Positions 42,233 through 50,859 of a DNA stretch of 64,000 bases are shown piece by piece (positions within the stretch are counted from its first letter, which is position 1; every line of letters starts with the position of its first letter). The notes beneath the pieces were generated by a model. That model made no database searches, had not been told where the DNA came from, and worked only from the letters and a program-made list of their open reading frames with translations. The position numbers and the translations under genes were made by a program. Location: contig NZ_CP059901.1 of assembly GCF_014127285.1 (NCBI RefSeq), positions 2,914,001 through 2,978,000 on the forward strand, written 5' to 3'. The stretch is from Mumia sp. ZJ1417. Lineage in GTDB: Bacteria > Actinomycetota > Actinomycetes > Propionibacteriales > Nocardioidaceae.

Positions 42233-44191
42233 CTAGACCTCGATCGGCGGATAGAGCCGGTCCATGGTGTATTGCCGATTTCGTCGGGCCGCCCACGTAG
42301 AGACGGCGAGGAACAGCACGGTGAGGCAGACGATGACCGTGATCGAGACCCACAGCCGGCTGTCGATCCCGCCGACGGTCAGCTGCCGTAGCCCCGTGAC
42401 CGTGTACGTCATGGGGTCGATCACGTGGATGTACTGGAACGGTTTGGTGGTGGTCGGGACGGGATAGATCCCGCCTGCGGAGACCAGCTGGATCATCAGG
42501 AAGGCGAGCGTCACCACGCGTCCGACCGCGGGCCCGAACAGCGCGTTGAACATCTGGATCATGGCGAGGAACATCGCCACGATCAGCAGCATGAAGCCGA
42601 AGGTCGCCCACGGATGCGTCGGTCTCAGCCCGATCGCGAACACGACGACGGCATAGAGGAGCCCGGCCTGGAGCACCCCGATCGCGTACGTCGGCGCGTA
42701 GGACGCGAGCACGACGCGGAACGACCCCAACCCCTGGACGAGCGGCCTCGTCTGCAGCGGCGTGAAGAGCATCCACGCGATGATGCCGCCGACGAACAGG
42801 GCGAGCCCGAAGAAGAACGGTGCGAAGCCGGTGCCGAAGGTCGGCGCCTTGTGGAGGTAGTCCTCCTGGAGCTGCACGGGCTTCGCGAGGGCCTTGGCGA
42901 TGTCGCTGCGCTGCTCGTCGGACCAGGAGGGGATCATGCCGACCCCCTGCTTCAGGCCGCTCGCCAGCTCGGCGGACCCGGCCGAGGCCGTCTTGGTGCC
43001 GGCGGAGAGCTGGTCTGCTCCGCTGCTGAGCTTCACCAGTCCGGAGCTCAGCTCGTCGGCGCCGCTCTTCAGCTTCCCCACGTCGGTGCGGGCGGTCTTG
43101 ATCTGGCTGACGACCTCGCCGCTCTCAAGGACGCGCAGGGCCCCGCTGATCCGGCTCTGCGAGTTGCCGAGCTCGGAATCGAGCAACCGGGCGTCGCCCC
43201 GGATCGCAGTCAGCTGGTCGTTCGCGCGCGGGCCCAGCCCTTTCGTCGCGAGCGCGTCCTGCACCGGGCTCAGGGCGTTGGCCAACCGGCGTTCCGCTGC
43301 GTCGCCGCTCGCTCGCAGCTGCGCGACCACCGTGTCGAGGCGCTGGCTCGCGACGGCCTGCGCGGAGGTCACGTCGTCGAGGACCTTGACGACCTCGTTC
43401 GCGTTGACCCTGAGCTGGTTCGCCGTGGTCCTGATCTCCGCGCCGGTGATGCCCGACTTGTCGATCTCGGCCAGCAGGACCCCGGTCACCGAGTCGACCT
43501 TCGCGTCGAGCTCGTCCACACCGCTCGCGAGCTCGGCAGAGCCGTCCTTGGCGGTGACCATCTTGGTCGAGAGCTCTTGCGCCCCGGAGTTCAGCTTCAC
43601 CAGACCCGTGTCGAGCTGGGTGGCGCCGCTGGACGCCTCCTTCACCTTCGGCACCAGGTCGTTGGTCACCTCGTTCAACGCGATCTCGAAGGTCTTGACC
43701 CCCACTTGTGCCGAGATCTCGTTGACCGCCTGCTGCGCCGCGTCCTGCCCGATGATCGTCGCGAGGTAGTTGTTCACGTCGTTGTACGTGAAGATGAGGT
43801 CCGCCGACCGCGGCTTGTCGCCGGCCGGAGAGGCGACCGCCTCACTGAAGTCCTTCGGCAGGGTGACGGAGAAGTAGTAGGTCCCGTCGGCAACGCCGTC
43901 GGCACCTTCCTTCGCCGAGACGAGGTGCAGGTCGAGCTGCTTGGAGGCGATGAGGCCGTCCGCGACCTGCTTGCCGGCGTCGAGCTTCTCCCCCTGCACG
44001 ACCGCGCCGACGTCGTCGTTGATGAGGGCGACCGGGATCTTGTCGGCGGCCGCGAACGGGTTCCAGAACGCCCAGAGATAGAGCGCGCCGTACAGCAGCG
44101 GCATCGCGACGATGACGACGAGCGCAAGGCGCGGCATGCGTCCGCGGTAGTAGCGCTTGAGGTCGCTTCCCGGGGAGAAGGCGGCAAACAT
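42233..44191 (-). CDS. YhgE/Pip-family integral membrane protein (ABC-2-type fold)
   Basis: 652 residues. One N-terminal membrane helix (RLALVVIVAMPLLYGALYLWAF) is followed by a ~390-residue extracellular part rich in coiled-coil repeats (ELSSGLVKLSSGADQLSAGTK-type heptads), and the C-terminal third holds about five membrane segments (FFFGLALFVGGIIAWMLF to LWVSITVIVCLTVLFLAVSTW). This is the YhgE/Pip/EsaA layout, related to ABC-2 permeases. It starts 2 bases from the stop of a degenerate ABC ATPase gene, its likely partner, and precedes gadB by ~60 bases. Confidence 0.9.
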   Translation of the reverse strand: MFAAFSPGSDLKRYYRGRMPRLALVVIVAMPLLYGALYLWAFWNPFAAADKIPVALINDDVGAVVQGEKLDAGKQVADGLIASKQLDLHLVSAKEGADGVADGTYYFSVTLPKDFSEAVASPAGDKPRSADLIFTYNDVNNYLATIIGQDAAQQAVNEISAQVGVKTFEIALNEVTNDLVPKVKEASSGATQLDTGLVKLNSGAQELSTKMVTAKDGSAELASGVDELDAKVDSVTGVLLAEIDKSGITGAEIRTTANQLRVNANEVVKVLDDVTSAQAVASQRLDTVVAQLRASGDAAERRLANALSPVQDALATKGLGPRANDQLTAIRGDARLLDSELGNSQSRISGALRVLESGEVVSQIKTARTDVGKLKSGADELSSGLVKLSSGADQLSAGTKTASAGSAELASGLKQGVGMIPSWSDEQRSDIAKALAKPVQLQEDYLHKAPTFGTGFAPFFFGLALFVGGIIAWMLFTPLQTRPLVQGLGSFRVVLASYAPTYAIGVLQAGLLYAVVVFAIGLRPTHPWATFGFMLLIVAMFLAMIQMFNALFGPAVGRVVTLAFLMIQLVSAGGIYPVPTTTKPFQYIHVIDPMTYTVTGLRQLTVGGIDSRLWVSITVIVCLTVLFLAVSTWAARRNRQYTMDRLYPPIEV

Positions 44192-44192
44192 G

Positions 44193-44963
44193 TCAGCTCA
44201 ACGCCTCTCGTTCGAGCTCGACGAACTCGTTGTCGATGAGGTTCGGCACGTCGATCACGTCGTGCAGACGGCGGTCTCCGTACCCGGCGTTGATGTCCGC
44301 GGTGATGACGGTCTGCTCCGTGCCGAGCACGATCAGCCGGTCGAGCAGCTTGTACGTCGCGCGGACGCTCGAGAGCGCGTCCACTCCCCCGACGACCAGC
44401 AGCGGCGGCTTGTGCGTGTTGGCGACGGCGATCCGCAGCAGCGCGGCGGTGAGCTCCGGGAGCTCCTCGACGTACGCGTCCATCGCGGGCAGGGTGAGGT
44501 CGCCGAACACCGGCCGGCAGATCCGCTCCAGGTCCTCCTGCCGGGACTGCCTGACCCACCGGTACCAAGGCGCCTCCCAGCGCACCTGCTCGGTGATGAG
44601 GTCGTGCACGCGGATGGCCTGGGCGATCCCGTCGATCTCGTCGATGTCTGCCACGACGGCCTTGGAGAAGAGGTCGTGGGCGTCGTTGATGCGACCGAAC
44701 GCCTTCAAGAAGCCGGTCGTCGGCTTCATCCTCCCGGCGAGGGTGAGCAGCAGCGCGACCCGCCCTCGACCCCCAGGACCCGCGAGCACCGTGAGACCAC
44801 CCGTACGGATCGACAGGTCGATGGGGCCGTAGATCTGGCCCCATGATGCGTCGACCCCGATCGACGTCGCCTCCAGCAGCAGCGGCTGCGGATCATCGAC
44901 CTCAGGACTTCCCCACGCAAGCTCGCTCGAGCCCGACTCAGGCCCCCCGGTTGACACGGTCAC
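44193..44963 (-). CDS. ABC ATPase-like protein with degenerate nucleotide-binding motifs
   Basis: 256 residues with the overall length and strand order of an ABC ATPase (YGPIDLSIRTGGLTVLAGPGG, RMKPTTGFLKAFGR). The Walker A position reads GPGGRGRVAL, so the Lys and Ser/Thr of GxxGxGK[ST] are replaced by Arg and Val. The signature LSGGQ is replaced by VEELPELTAALLRIAVA, and Walker B reads PPLLVVGGVDAL without the usual Asp-Glu. ATP hydrolysis is therefore unlikely. It directly precedes the YhgE/Pip gene and heads the five-gene operon. It may be a structural or regulatory subunit of the YhgE membrane protein. Confidence 0.82.
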   Translation of the reverse strand: MTVSTGGPESGSSELAWGSPEVDDPQPLLLEATSIGVDASWGQIYGPIDLSIRTGGLTVLAGPGGRGRVALLLTLAGRMKPTTGFLKAFGRINDAHDLFSKAVVADIDEIDGIAQAIRVHDLITEQVRWEAPWYRWVRQSRQEDLERICRPVFGDLTLPAMDAYVEELPELTAALLRIAVANTHKPPLLVVGGVDALSSVRATYKLLDRLIVLGTEQTVITADINAGYGDRRLHDVIDVPNLIDNEFVELEREALS

Positions 44964-45402
44964 GCACTTCCCCCTCGTTCAGCGGACGATGACGGTTGAT
45001 ATCCGGTGTCACATCTGCCGTCGTCGAGAAGGCGTACGCAATGACAGCAGAAGCGTGCGAGCGTGCCATTCGGCGTCGTGGAGAGTGTCGTTCTTCACCG
45101 TGGGTTCCATTTCTGACTCGGGCACAAGGTGGTAGCACCGCGAGAATGCAGTCGCGGCACTCGGAGATAGGCCGGGGCCGCGTCGACGGAACGTCGTGAC
45201 GCCTACCCGAGATTGCGGAATCATGCTTCGTAAGCGCCACCATAGGACAGCATTTCGGCATCCGCAGATTTGCCGTACAAGAAACTGCAAAAGCGTTGGC
45301 GAGCGGTCAATACCACACATTCAGGTTCGCCGCGGCCCACCTGCCGACCTCCTCGAGCCCGTGCCATACCCGTTCGGCGTCGATCGGGGGTCCAATGGAG
45401 AC
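44964..45402. other. 439-base divergent intergenic region, no gene recognised
   Basis: This stretch separates the gad/YhgE operon from the NAD(P)-binding gene and must hold promoters for both. It is less GC-rich than the surroundings. A minus-strand open frame over 44938-45261 lacks family resemblance and a good start. I see no convincing palindrome, riboswitch or RNA gene. Confidence 0.5.
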
Positions 45403-46176
45403 ATGGGAGCGACCACCGTCCTCTGCCTCGGCGGCACCGGATCTGTCGGACGGCTTGTGGTGGCGGAGCTGACCCGGGCGGGAGGCACCGCGCGGGTGCT
45501 GACCCGCGACCCGCGACGCGCGCGCAGCATCGCGGATCCGGCGGTGGAGATCGCCGGTGGCGACTTCAGCGACGTGGCAAGCGTGGCCGCTGCGCTCACC
45601 GACGTGGAGGCCGTCGTCATGACCCACGGCGCCCCATACGGGTCCGGGGACTACGAGGCGGTCGACTACGGTGCAGTGCGCACGCTTGTGGAGGCCCTCG
45701 GCGACCGCACCGCGAGGGTGGCCCTGATGACGTCGATCGGCGTGACCGGCACCGGGACCGGCGACGACGCGGCCGACCTGCTCCGCTGGAAGCGGCGCGG
45801 CGAGCGCCTGCTCCGAGCCAGCGGCCTCCCGTATACGATCGTGAGGCCGGGATGGTTCGGCACCGGCACCGGCGACGAGGAACGGGTCGACCTGCGACAG
45901 GGTGACCTGACCGAATACGGCCCGGTCCGGCGCCGGCACGTCGCCGAGACGTTGGTCCACGCACTCCGCACGCCTGCGGCGACCGGCCGCACCGTCGAGG
46001 TGTTCTCCGTCGACGGCCCTCCGCTCGACGACTGGGAGGCGGCGTTCGCGTCGACCGACCCCGACCCGCTGCCGTCGACTGCGTCGGCGTTCAATGGTGC
46101 GCACGACCGGGCGACACTCCCGCTGGACCAGGAGCCTGCGGGAGTCCTCGCCGACCTGCGACATGCCGCGAGGTAG
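45403..46176 (+). CDS. NAD(P)-binding protein of the atypical SDR (NmrA/YwnB) type
   Basis: 257 residues from ATG 45403 (GGAG 5 bases upstream). The Rossmann glycine motif is LCLGGTGSVGRLVVAEL; then RVLTRDPRRARSIAD, a segment AVVMTHGAPYGSG and RLLRASGLPYTIVRPGWFG, typical of NAD(P)H-binding atypical SDRs. The catalytic Tyr-x-x-x-Lys of classical SDRs is not evident. It may be a reductase or redox sensor. It is a single gene divergent from the gad operon. Confidence 0.87.
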   Translation: MGATTVLCLGGTGSVGRLVVAELTRAGGTARVLTRDPRRARSIADPAVEIAGGDFSDVASVAAALTDVEAVVMTHGAPYGSGDYEAVDYGAVRTLVEALGDRTARVALMTSIGVTGTGTGDDAADLLRWKRRGERLLRASGLPYTIVRPGWFGTGTGDEERVDLRQGDLTEYGPVRRRHVAETLVHALRTPAATGRTVEVFSVDGPPLDDWEAAFASTDPDPLPSTASAFNGAHDRATLPLDQEPAGVLADLRHAAR

Positions 46177-46251
46177 GCCGCACCACGTTCCTCGAGGGCT
46201 CGCACCACCCACCAACTTGGTCTCAAAGCGTCCACGGTTGCGCCGCAGCCC

Positions 46252-46290
46252 TTGACAAGGTGACATTAATAATAGTGCACTACTTAAAAC
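46252..46290 (+). promoter_or_regulatory. promoter and ATAATAGTG operator of the polyamine-type ABC operon
   Basis: A consensus -35 TTGACA (46252-46257) is followed by an AT-rich patch with ATAATAGTG (46269-46277) and the palindrome TAGTGCACTA (46273-46282), then TTAA. The same ATAATAGTG, also after a TTGACA, forms part of the perfect palindrome at 50877-50902 in front of the oxidase operon. This suggests a shared TetR operator. Confidence 0.6.
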
Positions 46291-46323
46291 CGGGCCCCGG
46301 CCCGCCGATGCAGGAGTGCACAC

Positions 46324-47376
46324 GTGACCATGAAGACATCCCTCGGATGCCGGACGATCGCGGCGATCGCGGCGACCATGCTTCCGCTCGCCCTTGTAAG
46401 CGCCTGTGGCGCCGATGCCTCTGACGACGGCAAGACGACGCTGACCGTCGCCAGCTATGGAGGGCCCTACCAGGAAGCCCAGGCGGAGGCGTTCTTCGAG
46501 CCGTACATGAAGGCGAACCCTGACGTGAAGATCGTCCAGGACGGCCCCTCCGAGAACGCGAAGCTGCGGGCGATGGTCGAGTCCGGCAAGCCGCAATGGG
46601 ACGTCGTCCTCCTCGCCAACGACTTCGGCAACGAGAGCCAGGGCAAGTGGCTCGAGCCGATCGACTACGACATCGTCGACAAGGCCTCGCTGCTCGACGG
46701 GTACGCCGACAAGTTCCGTGCCGGCGCCGACGTCGAGGGCACCGTGCTCGCGTACCGCGAGGACGAGCTCCCCACGGCGCCGACGTCGTGGGCCGACTTC
46801 TTCGACACCAAGAAGTTCCCCGGCAAGCGGGCCGTCAACAAGTTCGCTGCCGGCGGGATCCTCGAGGCGGCACTGCTCGCCGACGGCGTCCCCGAGGCCG
46901 AGCTCTATCCGCTCGACGTGGACCGCGCGCTCAAGAAGATCAGCACCATCAAGGACCGCATCGTCTGGTGGGACACCGCGGCCCAGAGCCAGCAGCTGCT
47001 CGAGTCCGGCGAGGTCACGATGGGCCTCGTGTGGGTCGGCCGCGCCGTCGACGCCGGCAAGGCGAGCCCGGTCAAGATCGACTGGAACACCTGGCTGAGC
47101 CAGGACGCGTACTGGATGGTGCCGAAGGGCACGCCGAACGCAGAGGAGGCGATGAAGCTCATCGCCTACATGGTCACGAAGGACCCGCAGGTCGCGTTCA
47201 CCCAGCTGATCGACTACGGCTCCGTGAACCGCGAGGCCGCCGAGGACGAGACCGTACGGGCCAACCCGAACCGTCCGAGCAACCACCTCGACACCCAGGT
47301 CCCGATGAACGACGACTGGTGGGCCGAGAACCTCGAGGGCGTTATGGAGACGTTCAACGCCTGGGTCCTCGCGTGA
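46324..47376 (+). CDS. ABC transporter substrate-binding lipoprotein, spermidine/putrescine (PotD) type
   Basis: 350 residues. A lipoprotein signal with lipobox LVSAC (Cys28) anchors it outside the membrane. The mature part (TTLTVASYGGPYQEAQAEAFFEPYM, VAYREDELPTAPTSWADFFD-like block, GKRAVNKFAAGGILEAALLADG, WWDTAAQSQQLLESGEVTMGLVWVGRA) fits the PotD/PotF extracellular solute-binding group. GTG 46324 or ATG 46330 could be the start. It passes its ligand, probably a polyamine or similar amine, to the permeases encoded next; the GTGA overlap shows tight coupling. Confidence 0.88.
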   Translation: MTMKTSLGCRTIAAIAATMLPLALVSACGADASDDGKTTLTVASYGGPYQEAQAEAFFEPYMKANPDVKIVQDGPSENAKLRAMVESGKPQWDVVLLANDFGNESQGKWLEPIDYDIVDKASLLDGYADKFRAGADVEGTVLAYREDELPTAPTSWADFFDTKKFPGKRAVNKFAAGGILEAALLADGVPEAELYPLDVDRALKKISTIKDRIVWWDTAAQSQQLLESGEVTMGLVWVGRAVDAGKASPVKIDWNTWLSQDAYWMVPKGTPNAEEAMKLIAYMVTKDPQVAFTQLIDYGSVNREAAEDETVRANPNRPSNHLDTQVPMNDDWWAENLEGVMETFNAWVLA

Positions 47377-48230
47377 CGGTCGGCACGGTGCCCGCCCCTC
47401 GCCGACGGGGCCGTCTCGGCCCCGGCGGCGGGGGGTGGACCCTTGTCGTCCCCCTGGTCCTCTTCCTCGGCGTCTTCTTCCTCTATCCGCTGGTCCAGAT
47501 GGCGCGCGAGAGCGCCAGCGGCGGGCTCGCCACGTACGAGGCGATCATGACGTCGCCGGTCTATCGCAAGGTCTTCGCGAACACGCTGACCATCGCGGGC
47601 GCGACGACCCTCCTCTGCCTCGTGCTCGCCTACCCGTACGCGTACGTCATGAACAAGGTCTCGCCGCGCCTGCGCCTGGCGCTGATGGCGTTCGTGCTGC
47701 TGCCGTTCTGGGCCAGCCTGCTCGTCCGCAGCTTCGCGTGGATCGCGCTCCTGCAGGACAGCGGCCTGATCAACCAGGCCCTGCAAGGGCTCGGGATCAC
47801 CGACGACCCGGTGTCGCTCATCCGTACGACGCCCGGCGTCCTCATCGGGATGGTCCACATCATGCTCCCGTACATGGTGCTGCCGCTCTACACGGCGATG
47901 GCACGCGTCGACGGCCGGCTGCTGCTCGCGGCCTCCAGCCTCGGCGCGACGCCGTGGCGCCGGTTCGTGCGGGTCTTCCTGCCGCTGACCCTGCCCGGCC
48001 TGGCCGCCGGCTGCCTGCTCGTCTTCACGATCTCGCTCGGCTTCTACATCACGCCGGCGCTGCTCGGCGCCCCGAGCCAGGCGATGCTCGGCGAGGTCAT
48101 CGCCGAGCAGGTCGAGCAGTTCGGCCTGACGACCGCGAGCGCGCTCGGCATCGTCCTGCTGACCGGAACGCTGATCATCCTCATGGTGGTCGCCCTGTTC
48201 GCCAAGCGCCTCGGGAGGGCCTCACGATGA
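47373..48230 (+). CDS. ABC transporter permease, PotB type
   Basis: 285 residues starting at a GTG that overlaps the preceding TGA. Six membrane segments are visible (LVVPLVLFLGVFFLYPLV, ANTLTIAGATTLLCLVLAYPYAY, LRLALMAFVLLPFWASLLV, LIGMVHIMLPYMVLPLY, TLPGLAAGCLLVFTISLGF, ALGIVLLTGTLIILMVVALF). The cytoplasmic EAA loop is ARVDGRLLLAASSLGATPWRRFVRVFLPLTLPG. It forms the channel with the next gene's product. ATGA overlap with the following gene. Confidence 0.93.
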   Translation: MTVGTVPAPRRRGRLGPGGGGWTLVVPLVLFLGVFFLYPLVQMARESASGGLATYEAIMTSPVYRKVFANTLTIAGATTLLCLVLAYPYAYVMNKVSPRLRLALMAFVLLPFWASLLVRSFAWIALLQDSGLINQALQGLGITDDPVSLIRTTPGVLIGMVHIMLPYMVLPLYTAMARVDGRLLLAASSLGATPWRRFVRVFLPLTLPGLAAGCLLVFTISLGFYITPALLGAPSQAMLGEVIAEQVEQFGLTTASALGIVLLTGTLIILMVVALFAKRLGRASR

Positions 48231-49015
48231 AGAAGCCACCCGTACGGTGGGTCGTACTGACGACTGCCACCGTCCTCACCGCGTGCTTCCTGCTCCTGCC
48301 GACGCTGGTCGTCGTCCCGATGTCGTTCAACGGCTCGTCGACGCTCGGCGTGTTCAACGGCGAGTGGACGACGCACTGGTACGACGAGCTGCTCACCTCG
48401 CCCGAGTGGGGTACGGCAGCCCTCAACAGCCTGCAGGTCGCGCTCGGCTCGACGGTGCTCGCCACGGTCCTCGGGACCCTGGCGGCGTGGGGGTTCAACA
48501 AGCTGGGCGTGTACGGACGCGTGATCCAGGGCGGCAGCATCGCGCCCGTCGTCGTGCCGCCGATCATCCTCGGCGTCGGCCTCTACAGCGTGTTCCTCAC
48601 CTGGCAGCTGAACGGCACGGTGCTCGGCCTGATCCTGGCGCACACCGTGCTCGCGATCCCCTTCGTCGTCATCGCCGTCGGCGCGAGCTTCGCGCAGCTC
48701 GACCCCGTCTACGAACGCGCCGCCGCGAGCCTCGGGGCCAAGCCGTTCCAGACGCTGCGCCGTGTGATCCTGCCGCTCCTGCTCCCCGGCGTCGTCGCGG
48801 GTGCGCTCTTCGCGTTCGTCACGTCCTGGGACGAGGTCGTCGTGTCGATCTTCCTGACCGACGCGCAGACCCGCACCCTCCCGGTCGAGATGTGGATCCA
48901 GGTCCGCACGCAGGTCACCCCCACCCTCGCGGCGCTCGGGACGTGCCTCCTGCTCGTCTCCAGCCTCGCGCTCATCGCCATGCAAGTCCTCCGCAGGAGT
49001 GAACGAGATGCCTGA
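48227..49015 (+). CDS. ABC transporter permease, PotC type
   Basis: 262 residues from the ATG that overlaps the previous stop (ATGA). Six membrane segments including VVLTTATVLTACFLLLPTLVVV, LQVALGSTVLATVLGTLAAWGF, IAPVVVPPIILGVGLYSVF, and TLAALGTCLLLVSSLALIAMQVL. The EAA loop reads LDPVYERAAASLGAKPFQTLRRVILPLLLPG. It pairs with the PotB-type permease. Its 3' end overlaps the start of the ATPase gene. Confidence 0.93.
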   Translation: MKKPPVRWVVLTTATVLTACFLLLPTLVVVPMSFNGSSTLGVFNGEWTTHWYDELLTSPEWGTAALNSLQVALGSTVLATVLGTLAAWGFNKLGVYGRVIQGGSIAPVVVPPIILGVGLYSVFLTWQLNGTVLGLILAHTVLAIPFVVIAVGASFAQLDPVYERAAASLGAKPFQTLRRVILPLLLPGVVAGALFAFVTSWDEVVVSIFLTDAQTRTLPVEMWIQVRTQVTPTLAALGTCLLLVSSLALIAMQVLRRSERDA

Positions 49016-50099
49016 CAACAGCCCGGTCGCGACCGGTGCAGCCCTGACCCTCTCGGGGGTCACCAAGCGGTTCGGCGATGCGGTCGCCGTCCACGAGATC
49101 GACCTCGACCTGAAGCCGGGCGAGTTCCTCACGATGCTCGGCCCGTCGGGCTCGGGGAAGACCACGACGCTCAACATGGTCGCCGGGTTCCTGCAGCCCG
49201 ACGCCGGGACGGTCACGCTCGACGGGCGCGAGATCACCAGGACGCCCGCGCACGCGCGCAACATCGGCGTGGTGTTCCAGAACTACGCGCTGTTCCCGCA
49301 CCTGAGCGCGCAGCGCAACGTCGCGTTCCCGCTCGAGATGCGCGGTGTCGGCCGCAAGGAGGCGATGCGCCGTGCGTTCGCCGCGCTCGAGCTCGTCGAG
49401 CTCGAGAAGTGTGCCGACCGGCGGCCGGCGGAGCTGTCCGGCGGCCAGCAGCAGCGGGTGGCGCTGGCACGCGCCTTCGTCTTCGAGCCCGGGTTGCTGC
49501 TCATGGACGAGCCGCTCGGCGCACTCGACAAGCGCCTGCGCGAGACCATGCAGCTGGAGATCATGCGGCTCTGCCGCCGGGTCGGCAGCACGGTCGTCTA
49601 TGTGACGCACGACCAAGAAGAGGCGCTCACGATGAGCGACCGGATCGCGATCTACAACGACGGCGTGATCGAGCAGCTCGGCACGGCAGAGGACCTGTAC
49701 GAGCGTCCGGCAACGACGTTCGTGGCCGACTTCGTCGGTGACTCGACCATCCTCGCGGGCGAGTCGCAGGGCGACGGGACGGTCGTCGGCGACGGTTGGA
49801 TCGCGGCGGGCCCGGAGCGGGGTGCGACACCGAAGGGGTCACCGGCCTCGGTCATCATCCGTCCGGAGATGGTCCGCCTCTCCCCTGCCGAGGACTCGAA
49901 GTCGGCCGTCAACCAGATGACCGGCCGCGTCGCGGACGTCGTCTATCTGGGGTCGCAGGTGAAGTACATCGTCGCCGGCGACGGCGGCGACGAGGTCCAC
50001 GCGAAGATCGCCCGCTCGGCGCAGTGGTCACGCTTCGAGCGCGGAGACCGGGTCAGCGCGACATGGTCGGCCGAGGACTGCGTCGTCCTCGGGAGCTGA
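49008..50099 (+). CDS. ABC transporter ATP-binding protein, PotA type
   Basis: 363 residues from ATG 49008, 8 bases after CAGGAG; a GTG at 48999 is the alternative. Intact motifs: Walker A GPSGSGKTT, Q-loop QNYALFPH, signature LSGGQQQR, Walker B LLLMDEPLGALD and the switch His in VTHDQEEA. The C-terminal ~110 residues form the TOBE regulatory domain (VIIRPEMVRLSP and VVYLGSQVKYIV). It powers import through the two permeases. It is followed by a terminator shared with the convergent TetR gene. Confidence 0.95.
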   Translation: MPDNSPVATGAALTLSGVTKRFGDAVAVHEIDLDLKPGEFLTMLGPSGSGKTTTLNMVAGFLQPDAGTVTLDGREITRTPAHARNIGVVFQNYALFPHLSAQRNVAFPLEMRGVGRKEAMRRAFAALELVELEKCADRRPAELSGGQQQRVALARAFVFEPGLLLMDEPLGALDKRLRETMQLEIMRLCRRVGSTVVYVTHDQEEALTMSDRIAIYNDGVIEQLGTAEDLYERPATTFVADFVGDSTILAGESQGDGTVVGDGWIAAGPERGATPKGSPASVIIRPEMVRLSPAEDSKSAVNQMTGRVADVVYLGSQVKYIVAGDGGDEVHAKIARSAQWSRFERGDRVSATWSAEDCVVLGS

Positions 50100-50117
50100 G
50101 GTCGTACAGCCGGTTCG

Positions 50118-50145
50118 TCCGGGCACCGGTGAGCCCGTGCCCGGA
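50118..50145. terminator. bidirectional terminator after the ABC importer operon
   Basis: TCCGGGCAC (50118-50126) and GTGCCCGGA (50137-50145) pair perfectly around a 10-base loop. The stem lies between the ATPase stop (50099) and the stop of the convergent TetR gene (50146). Confidence 0.75.
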
Positions 50146-50790
50146 TCAGCCGGCGTCCGCCGCGGCGCCGGCGTCGTACCCGAGCAGCGCCCCCGCGACC
50201 GCGGTCATCTCGTCGGCCACCTTGTCGACGTCGGTCTTCTCCTCGATCGCGAGCGCGACCTCGTACCCGTCGATGAGCGCGAGGAGGTTCTCGACGACCG
50301 ACGCGGGCGGGAGGACGGGGTGGAAGATCCCTGCGTCGACCCCTGCCTGAACCGCGTCGTTCAGCGGGACGCGCCAGCGACCGTACGCCTCGGTCATCAG
50401 CGTGCGCAGCCCGACGTCGCGCGAGGCCGCCGCGGCGAACTCGACCCACAGCGAGCAGCGCTGCAGGTAGTCCTCGGGGTTGGTGATGCTGAGGACGAGC
50501 GACCGGATGCGCTCCCACGGGTCGACGTCGGCGCGCGACGCGACCTCGACGCGGGCGACGACCTCCTGCGCGTGCGCCGAGAACGCCTCGTGCAGCAGCG
50601 CGTCGCGCGTCGCGAAGTAGTGCTGGAGCATGCCGACCGAGACGCTCGCCTCCTGTGCCACGTCGCGCAGGCGGACGCGGTCGGCGCCGTCGCGCGCGAC
50701 GAGGGCGAGGGTTACCCCCAGGATGTGGGAGCGGCGCTGCTCGACGGCTTCGTCGTTGAGAGGCGGTCGACCGATTCGGACGGATGCCAC
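50146..50790 (-). CDS. TetR-family regulator of the amine import/oxidation cluster
   Basis: 214 residues from GTG 50790, which has a perfect AGGAGG 6-11 bases upstream, so the longer upstream frame is rejected. The helix-turn-helix is RRSHILGVTLALVARDGADRVRLRDVAQEASVSVGMLQHYFATRDAL; the C-terminal domain is of the BetI/TetR_C type (EEKTDVDKVADEMTAVAGALLG at the end). It is convergent with the importer operon and divergent from the oxidase operon. A perfect 10-6-10 palindrome lies 87 bases upstream of its start, and a related site lies before the importer, so it probably represses both. Confidence 0.92.
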   Translation of the reverse strand: MASVRIGRPPLNDEAVEQRRSHILGVTLALVARDGADRVRLRDVAQEASVSVGMLQHYFATRDALLHEAFSAHAQEVVARVEVASRADVDPWERIRSLVLSITNPEDYLQRCSLWVEFAAAASRDVGLRTLMTEAYGRWRVPLNDAVQAGVDAGIFHPVLPPASVVENLLALIDGYEVALAIEEKTDVDKVADEMTAVAGALLGYDAGAAADAG

Positions 50791-50859
50791 ATTTCCTCCT
50801 GTAGGTCGAGCCCTGACGAGCCCCGTGCGTCGATCGTAGGAACTCAAGGGCTCAGGGCG

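Noticed and set aside
42425-44239. 604-codon plus-strand open frame opposite the YhgE/Pip gene
   Set aside because: Composition is that of an antisense frame, and the minus strand encodes a recognisable membrane protein with proper start and coupling.
44938-45261. 107-codon minus-strand frame in the gap before the gad operon
   Set aside because: No family pattern, no ribosome site, and it overlaps the start region of the ABC-like gene.
46273-46282. TAGTGCACTA as a stand-alone operator
   Set aside because: A 10-bp palindrome alone is weak; it is kept only as part of the ATAATAGTG motif shared with 50877-50902.
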